This document shows, one piece after another, positions 1 through 6,779 of a stretch of 10,599 nt of DNA (within the stretch, counting starts at the first letter, position 1; the number at the start of each line of letters is the position of its first letter). The notes below the pieces were generated by a model. It did no database searches. It worked only from the letters and a program-made list of their open reading frames with translations, and was not told where the DNA came from. Source of the stretch: Actinomycetota bacterium (GTDB taxonomy: Bacteria; Actinomycetota; Actinomycetes; Nanopelagicales; Nanopelagicaceae); contig NSHZ01000057.1 of assembly GCA_002737595.1 (NCBI GenBank), positions 1 through 10,599 of the forward strand, read 5' to 3'. A program made the position numbers and the translations under genes.

Positions 1-213
1 GATGGAGTGCCACGTTTGGATCTTTGCTACGAAGAAGACGTGCGCGCGGAGACCGATATGAATGTGGTCTGCACAGGAGATGGCACCTTCGTTGAAGTGC
101 AGGGAACTGCTGAGGGTGCACCTTTTAATCGCGATTTGCTCAATGGCTTGCTCGATCTAGCAGTTGCTGGATGTGCAGATCTCACGCGACTCCAAGCCGC
201 TGCGCTCGCCTAA
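1..213 (+). CDS. rph: RNase PH, 3' end only (partial)
   Basis: This is the C-terminal 70 codons of ribonuclease PH. The enzyme is a phosphorolytic 3'-5' exoribonuclease that trims tRNA 3' ends and forms a ring-shaped hexamer in the cytoplasm. The reading frame is open from base 1, so the gene starts outside the window. The family's C-terminal signature is plain: LDLCYEED, then the acidic AE-DMNVV segment, then [13 protein letters not shown], then the helix [13 protein letters not shown]. The stop TAA is at 211-213. Four bases separate it from the preferred start of rdgB, a classic bacterial pairing that suggests co-transcription and translational coupling. An ATG-like start near base 7 would only be an out-of-context internal site, so the whole stretch should be read as the tail of a longer protein. 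Identification is very secure. Confidence 0.95.
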   Translation, partial: DGVPRLDLCYEEDVRAETDMNVVCTGDGTFVEVQGTAEGAPFNRDLLNGLLDLAVAGCADLTRLQAAALA

Positions 214-217
214 TCCG

Positions 218-835
218 ATGACGGATCGTCGCGTACTGCTGGCTACTAAGAATCAAGGGAAGCTCAAAGAGTTTCTGCGCATCGTTGCCGAGTTGCATGG
301 AGAACATTCCATTGAACTTCTCTCAGCAGAGGATTTTCCACACCTTGGAGATATTGAAGAGACCGGCTCGACTTTTATCGAGAATGCCTTGTTGAAAGCG
401 CGCGAAAGTTGTCGGATTACCGGTGTGGTGGCGATTGCCGACGACAGTGGAATTTGTGTTGATGCACTGAACGGAATGCCAGGGATTTATTCGGCGCGTT
501 GGGCCGGTACTCACGGAAATGACAAGGCCAATCTGGAATTACTCCTTGCCCAACTCGATCACATCCCGGCCGATCGTCGTACTGGCTCTTTTCGTTGCGC
601 CGTCGCACTGGTATTTCCTGATGGTCGCGAGCTAGTCGAGGAGGGCGTGATGCCCGGATACATCATTAATCAGCCCCGTGGCAATGGCGGATTCGGTTAC
701 GATCCTATATTTGTTGCCGAAGGATACGAATTAACGACGGCGGAGTTATCTCCAAGTGAGAAAGATGCGATCAGTCATCGCGGTAAGGCCTTTCGGGCGC
801 TAGCCCCAAAACTCTTAGAAATGTTGAACGCGTAA
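218..835 (+). CDS. rdgB: XTP/dITP pyrophosphatase (RdgB/HAM1 family)
   Basis: The product has 205 residues, the usual family length. The family hydrolyses non-canonical purine nucleoside triphosphates (XTP, dITP, ITP) to the monophosphate plus pyrophosphate, keeping deaminated purines out of DNA and RNA. Visible motifs in order: TKNQGK (10-15, phosphate binding), ETGSTFIENA-L-KA (48-61), ADDSG (74-78, with the metal-binding and catalytic aspartates), GMPGIYSARWAG (86-97), GFGYDPIF (158-165, base recognition) and SHR (186-188). I chose the ATG at 218 because it places the first motif ten residues in, as in the family, and sits 4 nt after the rph stop. An upstream in-frame ATG at 164 would overlap rph and add 18 unconserved residues. 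No clear Shine-Dalgarno is seen, so coupling to rph translation is likely. Convergent with the tRNA gene downstream. Confidence 0.96.
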   Translation: MTDRRVLLATKNQGKLKEFLRIVAELHGEHSIELLSAEDFPHLGDIEETGSTFIENALLKARESCRITGVVAIADDSGICVDALNGMPGIYSARWAGTHGNDKANLELLLAQLDHIPADRRTGSFRCAVALVFPDGRELVEEGVMPGYIINQPRGNGGFGYDPIFVAEGYELTTAELSPSEKDAISHRGKAFRALAPKLLEMLNA

Positions 836-853
836 TCTGTAGGTAAAGAATGT

Positions 854-937
854 TGGTGCGGGAGGCGGGACTTGAACCCGCACGTCCGAAGACACAGGTT
901 CCTAAGACCTGCGTGTCTGCCATTTCACCACTCCCGC
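854..937 (-). tRNA. tRNA-Leu, anticodon UAG
   Basis: Read on the minus strand, this folds as a complete class II tRNA of 84 nt. The acceptor stem GCGGGAG pairs with CTCCCGC (931-937 with 858-864). The D-arm has a GTG/CAC stem. The anticodon stem CAGGT/ACCTG encloses loop CTTAGGA, whose central triplet TAG lies at 902-904. A 13-nt variable region holds a GTC-TTCG-GAC mini-hairpin, and the T-arm is GCGGG-TTCAAGT-CCCGC. The discriminator is A, as leucine tRNAs need, and CCA is encoded (854-856). It decodes CUA and, through wobble, other CUN codons. It lies between two plus-strand genes and is transcribed against them. Confidence 0.97.
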
Positions 938-1000
938 AAACGTTCCCGAAGGAGCGCAATAAATCACTGCATCCTATCGCGTGGGGTAGCCTCTGATCAC

Positions 1001-1345
1001 ATGAGCGATGCGCCGGAAAACCCTCTCCCTATCAAGATGCTTCACGACCGAGTCATGGTCGCAACCGATGGCGTAGAAGGCGAGCGACGCTCCCTCAGTG
1101 GCATTGTCATCCCGGCAACAGCCTCGGTCGGTAAACGCCTCACCTGGGCTGTTGTCGTGGCCACTGGGCCGAATGTGCGCTCCCTGGAGGTGGGGGACCG
1201 TGTGCTTTATGACCCGGAGGATCCCAACGGTCAGGGTGAGGTCGAAGTCCGTGGCCAGTCTTACACCCTTCTCCGGGAACGAGATATTCACGCCATGGCC
1301 TCACCTCGCTTGAGTGACAGCGGGGGAACCGGGCTCTACCTTTAG
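1001..1345 (+). CDS. Divergent GroES-like (Cpn10 family) protein
   Basis: The product has 114 residues. The N-terminal half matches the Cpn10 fold: LPIKMLHDRVMV (9-20), then a basic mobile-loop region EGERRSLSGIVIP (26-38). In GroES, the hydrophobic triplet at the position of IVI is what touches GroEL. VGDRVLYDP (64-72) and the C-terminal YTLLRERDIHAM (88-99) complete the barrel. Between VVATG and VGD only a few residues are present, so the beta-hairpin forming the roof of canonical GroES appears absent. About 15 unconserved residues follow the domain. I associate this subtype with actinobacteria, in addition to their canonical groES; its role is not established. An in-frame upstream ATG at 872 lies inside the tRNA gene and is rejected. 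No Shine-Dalgarno precedes 1001; a TANNNT box (987-992) fits near-leaderless transcription. It heads a tight unit with the next two genes. Confidence 0.82.
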   Translation: MSDAPENPLPIKMLHDRVMVATDGVEGERRSLSGIVIPATASVGKRLTWAVVVATGPNVRSLEVGDRVLYDPEDPNGQGEVEVRGQSYTLLRERDIHAMASPRLSDSGGTGLYL

Positions 1346-1348
1346 CAC

Positions 1349-2179
1349 ATGCCTTTAGCCTCAAAGAAGAACCCTGCGCTCCAGATCATCTCTGGAATCT
1401 TGCTCTCGATCACCCTCTCTTTATCAATCATTTCTGTGGGACTCTGGTGGACGCTCTTGCGAGATGGCGCCGCTGGCAAAATTTCCCAGTCAGCGATTGC
1501 TGATGTAGACGTTCAGCGCGGGTTGGCAATTGAGTTTCTCAATAAGTTTGCTGAGGGTGCTGATCCAGAAACTGCTGCCGTAATTGCGGAGAAGCGTTTT
1601 TACTTGGAGTCGGCACTCGATAAAGTGCTTTCAGATCCTGCAACAGCAGAAAAAATAAGTGCGATCGCAAACTCCGTGGCCGACGCACTCGCCTCGGATA
1701 GAGGAACCGTCACTGTGGATGTGCGACCGATATTGACATCGGCGCTCAATGCGTTGAACAGTGAACTCGGTGACGCCAAAGTACCTGTGAGCGATATAGC
1801 AGATATGAAACCGATTGTGCTGGGAGAAGATTCTCCATTACCAAACCTCAGCGCCACCAAATCTAAAGCGACCATCGGAGCGATCGTAAGTGCGCTCCTC
1901 ACAATAGGTTTTGGATTCCTTTACTTCCTATTTACTCGCCGCCGCTCTTTGAGCTTTGGCATCATGGCACTTGCCCATGGCGGATTCTTCTTACTCATTT
2001 CTTTGCTCATACCCAAGGTGGCTAACTCACAAGTGGAGGAGGGACTGGCTAATTCAATCGCTGGGGTGGTTGTTTCTAAAGTATTTTCAGGTCCGTTAAC
2101 ACTTTCGATCGTTTCCCTCGTGGCCGGCGCATTGTTGATCACGCTCCACATCGTCAAAACACGCAAGGCAGCAGCATGA
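1349..2179 (+). CDS. Four-helix membrane protein with an extracytoplasmic domain, function unknown
   Basis: The product has 276 residues, and I do not recognise a named family. Predicted topology: helix 1 at about 11-35 after a lysine-containing N-terminus. A polar segment of about 135 residues follows (37-172), probably outside the membrane, rich in short alpha-helical stretches such as SALDKVLSDPATAEKISAIA. Then come helices at about 173-196, 202-221 and 247-269. The basic stretches RRRS (197-200) and KTRK (270-273) obey the positive-inside rule and place both termini in the cytoplasm. There are no catalytic motifs or cysteines of note. The start lies 3 nt after the GroES-like stop. The stop overlaps the next start as ATGA (2176-2179), so the three genes should be one transcript. 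Some actinobacterial membrane proteins of unknown function have a similar layout, but I cannot name a homologue. Confidence 0.85.
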   Translation: MPLASKKNPALQIISGILLSITLSLSIISVGLWWTLLRDGAAGKISQSAIADVDVQRGLAIEFLNKFAEGADPETAAVIAEKRFYLESALDKVLSDPATAEKISAIANSVADALASDRGTVTVDVRPILTSALNALNSELGDAKVPVSDIADMKPIVLGEDSPLPNLSATKSKATIGAIVSALLTIGFGFLYFLFTRRRSLSFGIMALAHGGFFLLISLLIPKVANSQVEEGLANSIAGVVVSKVFSGPLTLSIVSLVAGALLITLHIVKTRKAAA

Positions 2180-3129
2180 AAGCTATTCAAATCTCCGAAT
2201 TTGGCGGACCGGAAGTATTGAAGCTTGTTGAAATTCCGGCCCCCACGGCGGTCGTAGGTGAAGTCCTTATTGAAGTCAGTGCTTGTGGTGTCAACTACGC
2301 CGATTCTCATCAAACAGAGAACTCCTACCTTTCGCCGCAAACTCTGCCACTTATTCCAGGTGCCGAAGTGGTCGGCCGAAATGCGAGTGGGCAACGCGTG
2401 GTGGCTTTAGTCCCTGGCGGCGGGTATGCAGAAGTTGTTTCAGCTCCAGAGGCGCTTACTTTTCCAATTCCAGATGGAGTAAGCGATGGGGCGGCGCTCG
2501 CAGCCATTTTGCAAGGAACAACCGCGGTGCACTTGTTGCGTACAAGTGCACATCTCCAAGAGCGCGAAAGCGTTCTGGTACATGCGGCTGCTGGTGGCGT
2601 TGGCACCATCGCAGTGCAGCTTGCAAAACTCTGGGGTGCAAAAGTTATCGGAAGTGCCTCATCTGCCGATAAGCGCGAACTTGTTACATCACTTGGAGCG
2701 GATGTGGTCATCGATCCTGCTGAAGTCGATCTCACCGCAGCGATTGTGGCTGCTAACGGAGGAAAGAAAGTAAATATCGTTCTTGAGATGACCGGTGGCA
2801 AAGTTTTCGATCAAAGTTTGCAGGCGCTTGCTCCTTTCGGTCGGCTTGTCACTTTTGGAATGGCTGCGCGGTCGGCACCCGAACCTATTCAAGCTGGCGC
2901 GCTCATGGGAACTTCGCGTGCGGTGATTGGTTTTTGGTTGGCGCATTGCATGGCAAGACCTGATCGCATGATTGCTCCACAACTCGCTGAACTCTTTGAA
3001 TTGATGGAGTCGGGCAAGGTAAAGGCAGTAATCGGTGGAAGTTATCCGCTCTCGGAAGCAAAGCGTGCGCATGAGGATCTCAGGGCTCGCAAGACCACTG
3101 GAAAAGTTTTTCTCGACCCGAAGAAATAG
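2176..3129 (+). CDS. Zinc-independent MDR oxidoreductase, NADPH:quinone reductase-like
   Basis: The product has 317 residues, typical of the quinone-oxidoreductase branch of the medium-chain dehydrogenase/reductase superfamily. The N-terminal GroES-fold catalytic domain carries MKAIQISEFGGPEVL, a VNYADS segment (39-44) and LIPGAEVVG (59-67). The Rossmann domain has the cofactor motif HAAAGGVGTIAVQLAK (136-151) and LGADVVID (173-180). The C-terminus TGKVFLDP (308-315) is the usual closing strand. The structural-zinc cysteine cluster of true alcohol dehydrogenases is absent. Members reduce quinones or other electrophilic carbonyls using NADPH in the cytoplasm; the substrate here cannot be told. 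The ATGA overlap with the upstream membrane-protein gene implies coupled translation, and Cpn10-like folds occur in both this enzyme and the first gene of the unit, probably by coincidence. Convergent with the SDR gene on the other strand. Confidence 0.92.
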   Translation: MKAIQISEFGGPEVLKLVEIPAPTAVVGEVLIEVSACGVNYADSHQTENSYLSPQTLPLIPGAEVVGRNASGQRVVALVPGGGYAEVVSAPEALTFPIPDGVSDGAALAAILQGTTAVHLLRTSAHLQERESVLVHAAAGGVGTIAVQLAKLWGAKVIGSASSADKRELVTSLGADVVIDPAEVDLTAAIVAANGGKKVNIVLEMTGGKVFDQSLQALAPFGRLVTFGMAARSAPEPIQAGALMGTSRAVIGFWLAHCMARPDRMIAPQLAELFELMESGKVKAVIGGSYPLSEAKRAHEDLRARKTTGKVFLDPKK

Positions 3130-3133
3130 AAAC

Positions 3134-3160
3134 GGTGATCAGGGATTAACCCCGACCACC
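3134..3160. terminator. Hairpin in the convergent gap, candidate terminator
   Basis: An 11-bp imperfect stem with 9 pairs and two A-C mismatches (3134-3144 with 3150-3160) closes a 5-nt ATTAA loop. It sits between two convergent genes. Read on the minus strand it is followed by a T-rich run (3122-3133), which fits intrinsic termination of the leftward operon. On the plus strand no U-tract follows, so termination of the rightward unit there is less certain. Confidence 0.45.
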
Positions 3161-3185
3161 GCCCCTACAAATTAAGCCAGCGAAT

Positions 3186-3950
3186 TTATAGCGGAGTGAC
3201 GTACGCTCCAGAAATTCCGCCGTCGACCAAGAAGTTCGATGATGTGATGAAGGACGAGTCATCACTTGCCAGGAATGCAACTGCTGCCGCAATTTCTTCT
3301 GGTTGTGCAAAGCGACCCATAGGAATGTGCACGAGTCGGCGAGCGGCACGCTCTTTATCTTTCGCGAAGAGCTCTTGAAGTAGCGGAGTGTTCACAGGTC
3401 CGGGTGAGAGTGCGTTTACACGGATTCCTTCACGAGCAAATTGCACACCGAGCTCACGGCTCATTGCAAGCACGCCACCCTTGGAGGCGGTGTAGGAAAT
3501 CTGCGAGGTGGCAGCGCCCATAGTTGCTACGAACGAAGCGGTGTTAATGATCGAACCCTTGCCGCCCTTTTGCATGTAAGGAAGCACGTACTTGCAGCAG
3601 AGGTAGACGCTAGTGAGGTTGACTTCCTGCACGCGGCGCCAAGCATCGATGCCAGTAGTGAGGATGGAGTCATCGTCGGGTGGAGAGATTCCGGCGTTGT
3701 TGAAGGCAATATCGATGCGACCGTATGTATCAAATGCGGTCTTGTACATCGCTTGAACTTGCTCCTCATTGGTAACGTCGGCCGCCACGAAGATTCCGCC
3801 CACTTCCTTGGCAACTGCGTTACCAGTCTCTGGGTTCATATCCACTACGACAACTTTGGCGCCTTCATCTGCAAAGCGCTTAGCAGTGGCATATCCGATA
3901 CCGCTACCTGCGCCAGTGATGACCGCTACACGTCCTTCTAGCCGCTTCAT
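3186..3950 (-). CDS. NAD-dependent short-chain dehydrogenase/reductase (Rv2857c-like)
   Basis: The product has 254 residues, a classical SDR. Visible: TGAGSGIG (12-19) for the cofactor; D37 at the end of strand 2, which favours NAD over NADP; DV (58-59); NNAG (84-87); and the catalytic tetrad N111, S139, Y153, K157 (YTASK). The C-terminal part has PGPVNTP (about 185-191) and FLVDGG. It is third in the operon: its start lies 9 nt from the aldehyde dehydrogenase stop, with a good GAGGA Shine-Dalgarno just before the ATG. The order glnA4-like, aldehyde dehydrogenase, SDR matches Mycobacterium tuberculosis Rv2860c, Rv2858c, Rv2857c. Automated annotation would probably call it 3-oxoacyl-ACP reductase, but the context suggests an alcohol dehydrogenase acting on a gamma-glutamylated amino alcohol such as gamma-glutamylethanolamide. 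That role is inference. Confidence 0.9.
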   Translation of the reverse strand: MKRLEGRVAVITGAGSGIGYATAKRFADEGAKVVVVDMNPETGNAVAKEVGGIFVAADVTNEEQVQAMYKTAFDTYGRIDIAFNNAGISPPDDDSILTTGIDAWRRVQEVNLTSVYLCCKYVLPYMQKGGKGSIINTASFVATMGAATSQISYTASKGGVLAMSRELGVQFAREGIRVNALSPGPVNTPLLQELFAKDKERAARRLVHIPMGRFAQPEEIAAAVAFLASDDSSFITSSNFLVDGGISGAYVTPL

Positions 3951-3959
3951 GCGTCCTCG

Positions 3960-5321
3960 CTATTCTGCACTTGAAATAAATACGTTCTTCACTTCTGTGA
4001 AGGCGTCCACTGCATCGGGCCCTAACTCGCGACCCAAACCTGATTGCTTAAAGCCACCGAACGGAGTCCAGTAGCGCACTGAGGAGTTGCTATTTACCGA
4101 AAGATTTCCGGTTTCAATTCCCCGCGAGACCCGAAGTGCGCGACCAGTATCGCGCGTCCAGATGGAACCGGAGAGGCCAAACTCTGTGTCATTTGCCTTA
4201 GCGATGGCATCTGCTTCATTGTCGAAAGGCATCACCGAAACTACTGGGCCAAAGATCTCTTCATTCCACGCGCGATCTTTCGTGTTCTTTGGTGTGAGAA
4301 CGGTGGGGGCCATCCAGTAACCCTTGCCCGCTGGCTTTGATCCGCTGAACGCGACATTCTCGCCGAGATACTCGGAAACGCTATCGAATTGCTTCTTCGA
4401 GATGAGTGGCCCCATGTCGGCAGTTGAAAGTCGTGGATCTTCCACGCGGAATGCCTTCACGGCAGCTTCGAAGTGCGTCATGAATTTATCGAAGACGCTC
4501 TTTTCGACGAGGATGCGCGAACGGGCACAGCAATCTTGCCCGGCATTATCAAAGACCGCGCCTGGTGCAGATGCGGCAGCTTTCTCTACGTCAGCATCAG
4601 CGAAAATAACGTTGGCGCTCTTGCCGCCGAGCTCGAGAGTGACACGCTTTACTTGATCAGCGCAGCCACGCATGATGCCCTTACCCACTTCAGTAGAGCC
4701 AGTGAAGACAACTTTGCGCACTGACGGGTGGGTGACAAAGCGATTGCCCACAACTGAGCCACGGCCAGGTAATACTTGGAAGACGTGTTCAGGGATGCCC
4801 GCTTCAAGTGCGAGTTCTCCCAACCGGATTGCCGAAAGTGGCGTGAGCTCTGCTGGTTTTAATACGACGGTGTTTCCGGCCGCTAGTGCGGGCGCAAAAC
4901 CCCAGCTGGCGATCGGCATCGGGAAGTTCCAGGGCACGATGACGCCGACCACACCTAGTGGTTCTTTGATGGTGAAGTCGATGCCACCGGGGACCGGAAT
5001 TTGTCGTCCGAAGAGACGTTCTGGTGCGGCTGAGTAGTAATTCAAGACGTTGGCGACGTTATCGGCTTCCCAGAGTGCATTGCCGAGAGTGTGTCCCGAG
5101 TTGGCAATTTCAATCTGTGCCAGTTCCTCGCGGTGTTCGCTGACCTTGGTGGCAAAAGCGCGGAGCATTTTGGCTCGGTCACCAGGTGCAACTTCGCGCC
5201 AAGAAGTGAATGCCTTCGCGCCGTGAGCGATAGCAGCATCCGTTTGCTCGAGATCTAATTGCCCGATAGTGGTGTGGAGTTCTTCAGTAGCAGGATTGAT
5301 GACGTCATACGTGGCAGACAT
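3960..5321 (-). CDS. aldC: Aldehyde dehydrogenase, AldC-like
   Basis: The product has 453 residues, a full-length NAD(P)-dependent aldehyde dehydrogenase. Visible: PWNFP (130-134, with the oxyanion-hole N132), LKPAE (154-158, cofactor-binding lysine), FTGSTEVG (206-213), ELGGKS (230-235, general base E230), GQDCCAR (261-267, nucleophile C264 with a second cysteine beside it), EEIFGPV (354-360) and FGGFKQSGLGRE (421-432). It is second in the operon: its ATG shares one base with the TAA stop of the glutamine-synthetase-like gene, and an AAAGG Shine-Dalgarno lies just upstream within that gene. Length and neighbours match mycobacterial AldC. Likely role, inferred from context: oxidising a gamma-glutamyl-aminoaldehyde made from a polyamine or ethanolamine to the corresponding acid. 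Family identity is certain; the substrate is not. Confidence 0.93.
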   Translation of the reverse strand: MSATYDVINPATEELHTTIGQLDLEQTDAAIAHGAKAFTSWREVAPGDRAKMLRAFATKVSEHREELAQIEIANSGHTLGNALWEADNVANVLNYYSAAPERLFGRQIPVPGGIDFTIKEPLGVVGVIVPWNFPMPIASWGFAPALAAGNTVVLKPAELTPLSAIRLGELALEAGIPEHVFQVLPGRGSVVGNRFVTHPSVRKVVFTGSTEVGKGIMRGCADQVKRVTLELGGKSANVIFADADVEKAAASAPGAVFDNAGQDCCARSRILVEKSVFDKFMTHFEAAVKAFRVEDPRLSTADMGPLISKKQFDSVSEYLGENVAFSGSKPAGKGYWMAPTVLTPKNTKDRAWNEEIFGPVVSVMPFDNEADAIAKANDTEFGLSGSIWTRDTGRALRVSRGIETGNLSVNSNSSVRYWTPFGGFKQSGLGRELGPDAVDAFTEVKNVFISSAE

Positions 5322-6676
5322 TAGAACCTTTCGAAGTTACGGACGCGCTCCCAGTCGGTGATGGCTTTGCCAAAGGCTGCCAACTCCACCTGGGCCATAT
5401 TGGTGTAGTGATCTTGTACATCTTTGCCGAAAGTTTCGGTAATCCACGTGCTTTCGCTCCAGAGCGTAAGTGCTTGGGTCATATTTGATGGCACCCGAGG
5501 TGAGTCAGACTCATAGGCATTGCCAGTAAAGACTGGCTCCAGTTTCAATTTCTTCTCGATGCCATCGATGCCCGCGGCGATCATGCCGGCAACTGCGAGA
5601 TAAGGGTTTATATCCCCGCCAGGAACGCGGTTCTCTAGGCGAAGTGATGGGCCGTAACCCACGAGGCGGAAGGCGCAGGTGCGGTTATCGCGTCCCCAGC
5701 GGATTGAAGTCGGCGCAAAGGAACCTGGAACGTAGCGCTTATATGAGTTGATATTGGGCGCGTAAAGGAGGGTGAGTTCCTTCATGTGGGCGATCTGTCC
5801 GGCGATAAAGGCCTTGCCGAGATCGCTCATGCCTTCATCTCCGTCGCCCGCCATCACATAACTGTCGTCAAGGCCACGGAAAGAGAGGTGGATGTGGCAG
5901 GAGTTGCCTTCGCGCTCGTTGAACTTAGCCATGAAGGTGAGTGACTTCTCTTGTTGAGCGGCAATATCTTTAGCGCCCATTTTGTAGATCACATGGTTAT
6001 CGCACGTGCCTAATGCGTCGCGATATTTGAAAGCGATTTCGTGTTGGCCGAGGTTGCACTCACCCTTAGCGGATTCGACCACCATGCCAGCTTCGTACAT
6101 AGCATTGCGAATTTCACGCACGAGTGGTTCCACGCGGGAGGATCCAAGGATCGAGTAGTCGACGTTGTACTGGTTTCCGGGGTTGAGGTCCTTGTATCCC
6201 TTATTCCAGGCCTCTTCAAAAGAATCGTCAAAGATGATGAATTCTAATTCCGTGCCAACGAGGGCTTGCATGCCGAGTGCATTGAGACGCTCGAGTTGCT
6301 TGCGCAGAATTTGACGAGGTGATGCGGTGACGGGGGAGTGATCAAGCTTTAATACATCTGCAAGCACAATGACGGTCTTTTCGCGCCACGGCATAATGCG
6401 CATCGTGTTGAGATCGGGTTGCATGGCGAAGTCGCCGTAACCGCTCTCCCAAGAAGACATCTCGTACCCATCGACGGTATTCATATCTACATCGACAGCC
6501 ATCAGGTAATTGCAACCTTCTGTGCCGTGGGTGAGGCACTCGTCGACGAAAAATTGGGCGTGGATAAACTTTCCTTGAAGGCGCCCCTGCATATCGGTGA
6601 TCGCCAGAATCACGGTGTCGATTTCATTATTGGCGACGGCTTTACGAAGTGCTTCAGCAGTCAGTGGCGCGTTCAT
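5321..6676 (-). CDS. glnA4: Glutamine-synthetase-like gamma-glutamylamine ligase (GlnA4 type)
   Basis: The product has 451 residues, close to GlnA4-type proteins and slightly shorter than housekeeping GlnA. Metal and substrate motifs are intact: ELEF (143-146), GE (205-206), QHEIAFKY (211-218), the central NSCHIHLSF (258-266) in place of the GS histidine loop, SYKRYVPGSFAP (311-322), WGRDNR (327-332) and RLENRVPGGDINPYL (346-360), whose R346 and E348 align with the conserved Arg and Glu of GS. The N-terminal region has TDMQGRLQGK but not the canonical ammonia-site GSSI context, as expected for enzymes that glutamylate an amine rather than ammonia. Streptomyces relatives use polyamines (GlnA3) or ethanolamine (GlnA4). 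First gene of the leftward operon, with a GGGGGA Shine-Dalgarno. The partner gamma-glutamyl hydrolase gene of mycobacteria is missing. GS-like identity is firm; the exact substrate is inference. Confidence 0.85.
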   Translation of the reverse strand: MNAPLTAEALRKAVANNEIDTVILAITDMQGRLQGKFIHAQFFVDECLTHGTEGCNYLMAVDVDMNTVDGYEMSSWESGYGDFAMQPDLNTMRIMPWREKTVIVLADVLKLDHSPVTASPRQILRKQLERLNALGMQALVGTELEFIIFDDSFEEAWNKGYKDLNPGNQYNVDYSILGSSRVEPLVREIRNAMYEAGMVVESAKGECNLGQHEIAFKYRDALGTCDNHVIYKMGAKDIAAQQEKSLTFMAKFNEREGNSCHIHLSFRGLDDSYVMAGDGDEGMSDLGKAFIAGQIAHMKELTLLYAPNINSYKRYVPGSFAPTSIRWGRDNRTCAFRLVGYGPSLRLENRVPGGDINPYLAVAGMIAAGIDGIEKKLKLEPVFTGNAYESDSPRVPSNMTQALTLWSESTWITETFGKDVQDHYTNMAQVELAAFGKAITDWERVRNFERF

Positions 6677-6691
6677 CGGTCCCCCAGGATG

Positions 6692-6709
6692 TGTCCGGTA
6701 TGTCCGGAT
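6692..6709. repeat. Tandem 9-bp repeat in the operon leader, candidate operator
   Basis: Two head-to-tail copies of TGTCCGG followed by TA or AT (6692-6700 and 6701-6709); the second copy contains the palindrome TCCGGA (6703-6708). They lie in the 5' leader of the leftward operon, between its predicted promoter and the glnA4-like start. A repressor bound there could block early transcription. Binding is inferred; only the repeat is seen. Confidence 0.4.
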
Positions 6710-6723
6710 CTAGGTATGTTCTT

Positions 6724-6752
6724 AGCCTACGTGGTGTTATCGGCCCTCACAA
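6724..6752 (-). promoter_or_regulatory. Predicted promoter of the glnA4-like operon
   Basis: On the minus strand, a -35-like TTGTGA (6747-6752) is separated by exactly 17 bp from a -10-like TAGGCT (6724-6729, fitting TANNNT). Transcription would start near 6717, giving a leader of about 40 nt that contains the tandem repeat. This fits a housekeeping sigma-factor promoter; it matches 4/6 and 3/6 of the consensus hexamers, so it is moderate only. Confidence 0.45.
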
Positions 6753-6779
6753 GGCGACCTCTTCTGTAAGGATAGGGCA

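Noticed and set aside
164..217. Earlier rdgB start at 164
   Set aside because: It overlaps the conserved rph C-terminus and adds 18 residues ahead of the TKNQGK motif, which is normally near residue 10.
872..1000. Longer N-terminus for the GroES-like protein from an ATG at 872
   Set aside because: That stretch is antisense to the body of the tRNA-Leu gene and adds residues with no family similarity.
1921..2394. 157-codon minus-strand open frame across the membrane-protein/MDR junction
   Set aside because: It lies antisense to two well-supported genes, with no domain signature and no ribosome-binding site; a shadow frame.
2325..2801. 158-codon minus-strand open frame within the MDR gene
   Set aside because: Its Ala/Thr/Ser/Pro-rich composition is typical of an antisense shadow; the plus-strand MDR protein is unmistakable.
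3441..3941. 166-codon plus-strand open frame opposite the SDR
   Set aside because: The SDR on the minus strand has all catalytic motifs; this frame is its shadow.
6692..6720. Plus-strand promoter for the ACT gene (TGTCCG plus TATGTT)
   Set aside because: The -10 is plausible and the spacer is 17 bp, but the -35 matches only 2 of 6 consensus bases and overlaps the tandem repeat; not enough to annotate.
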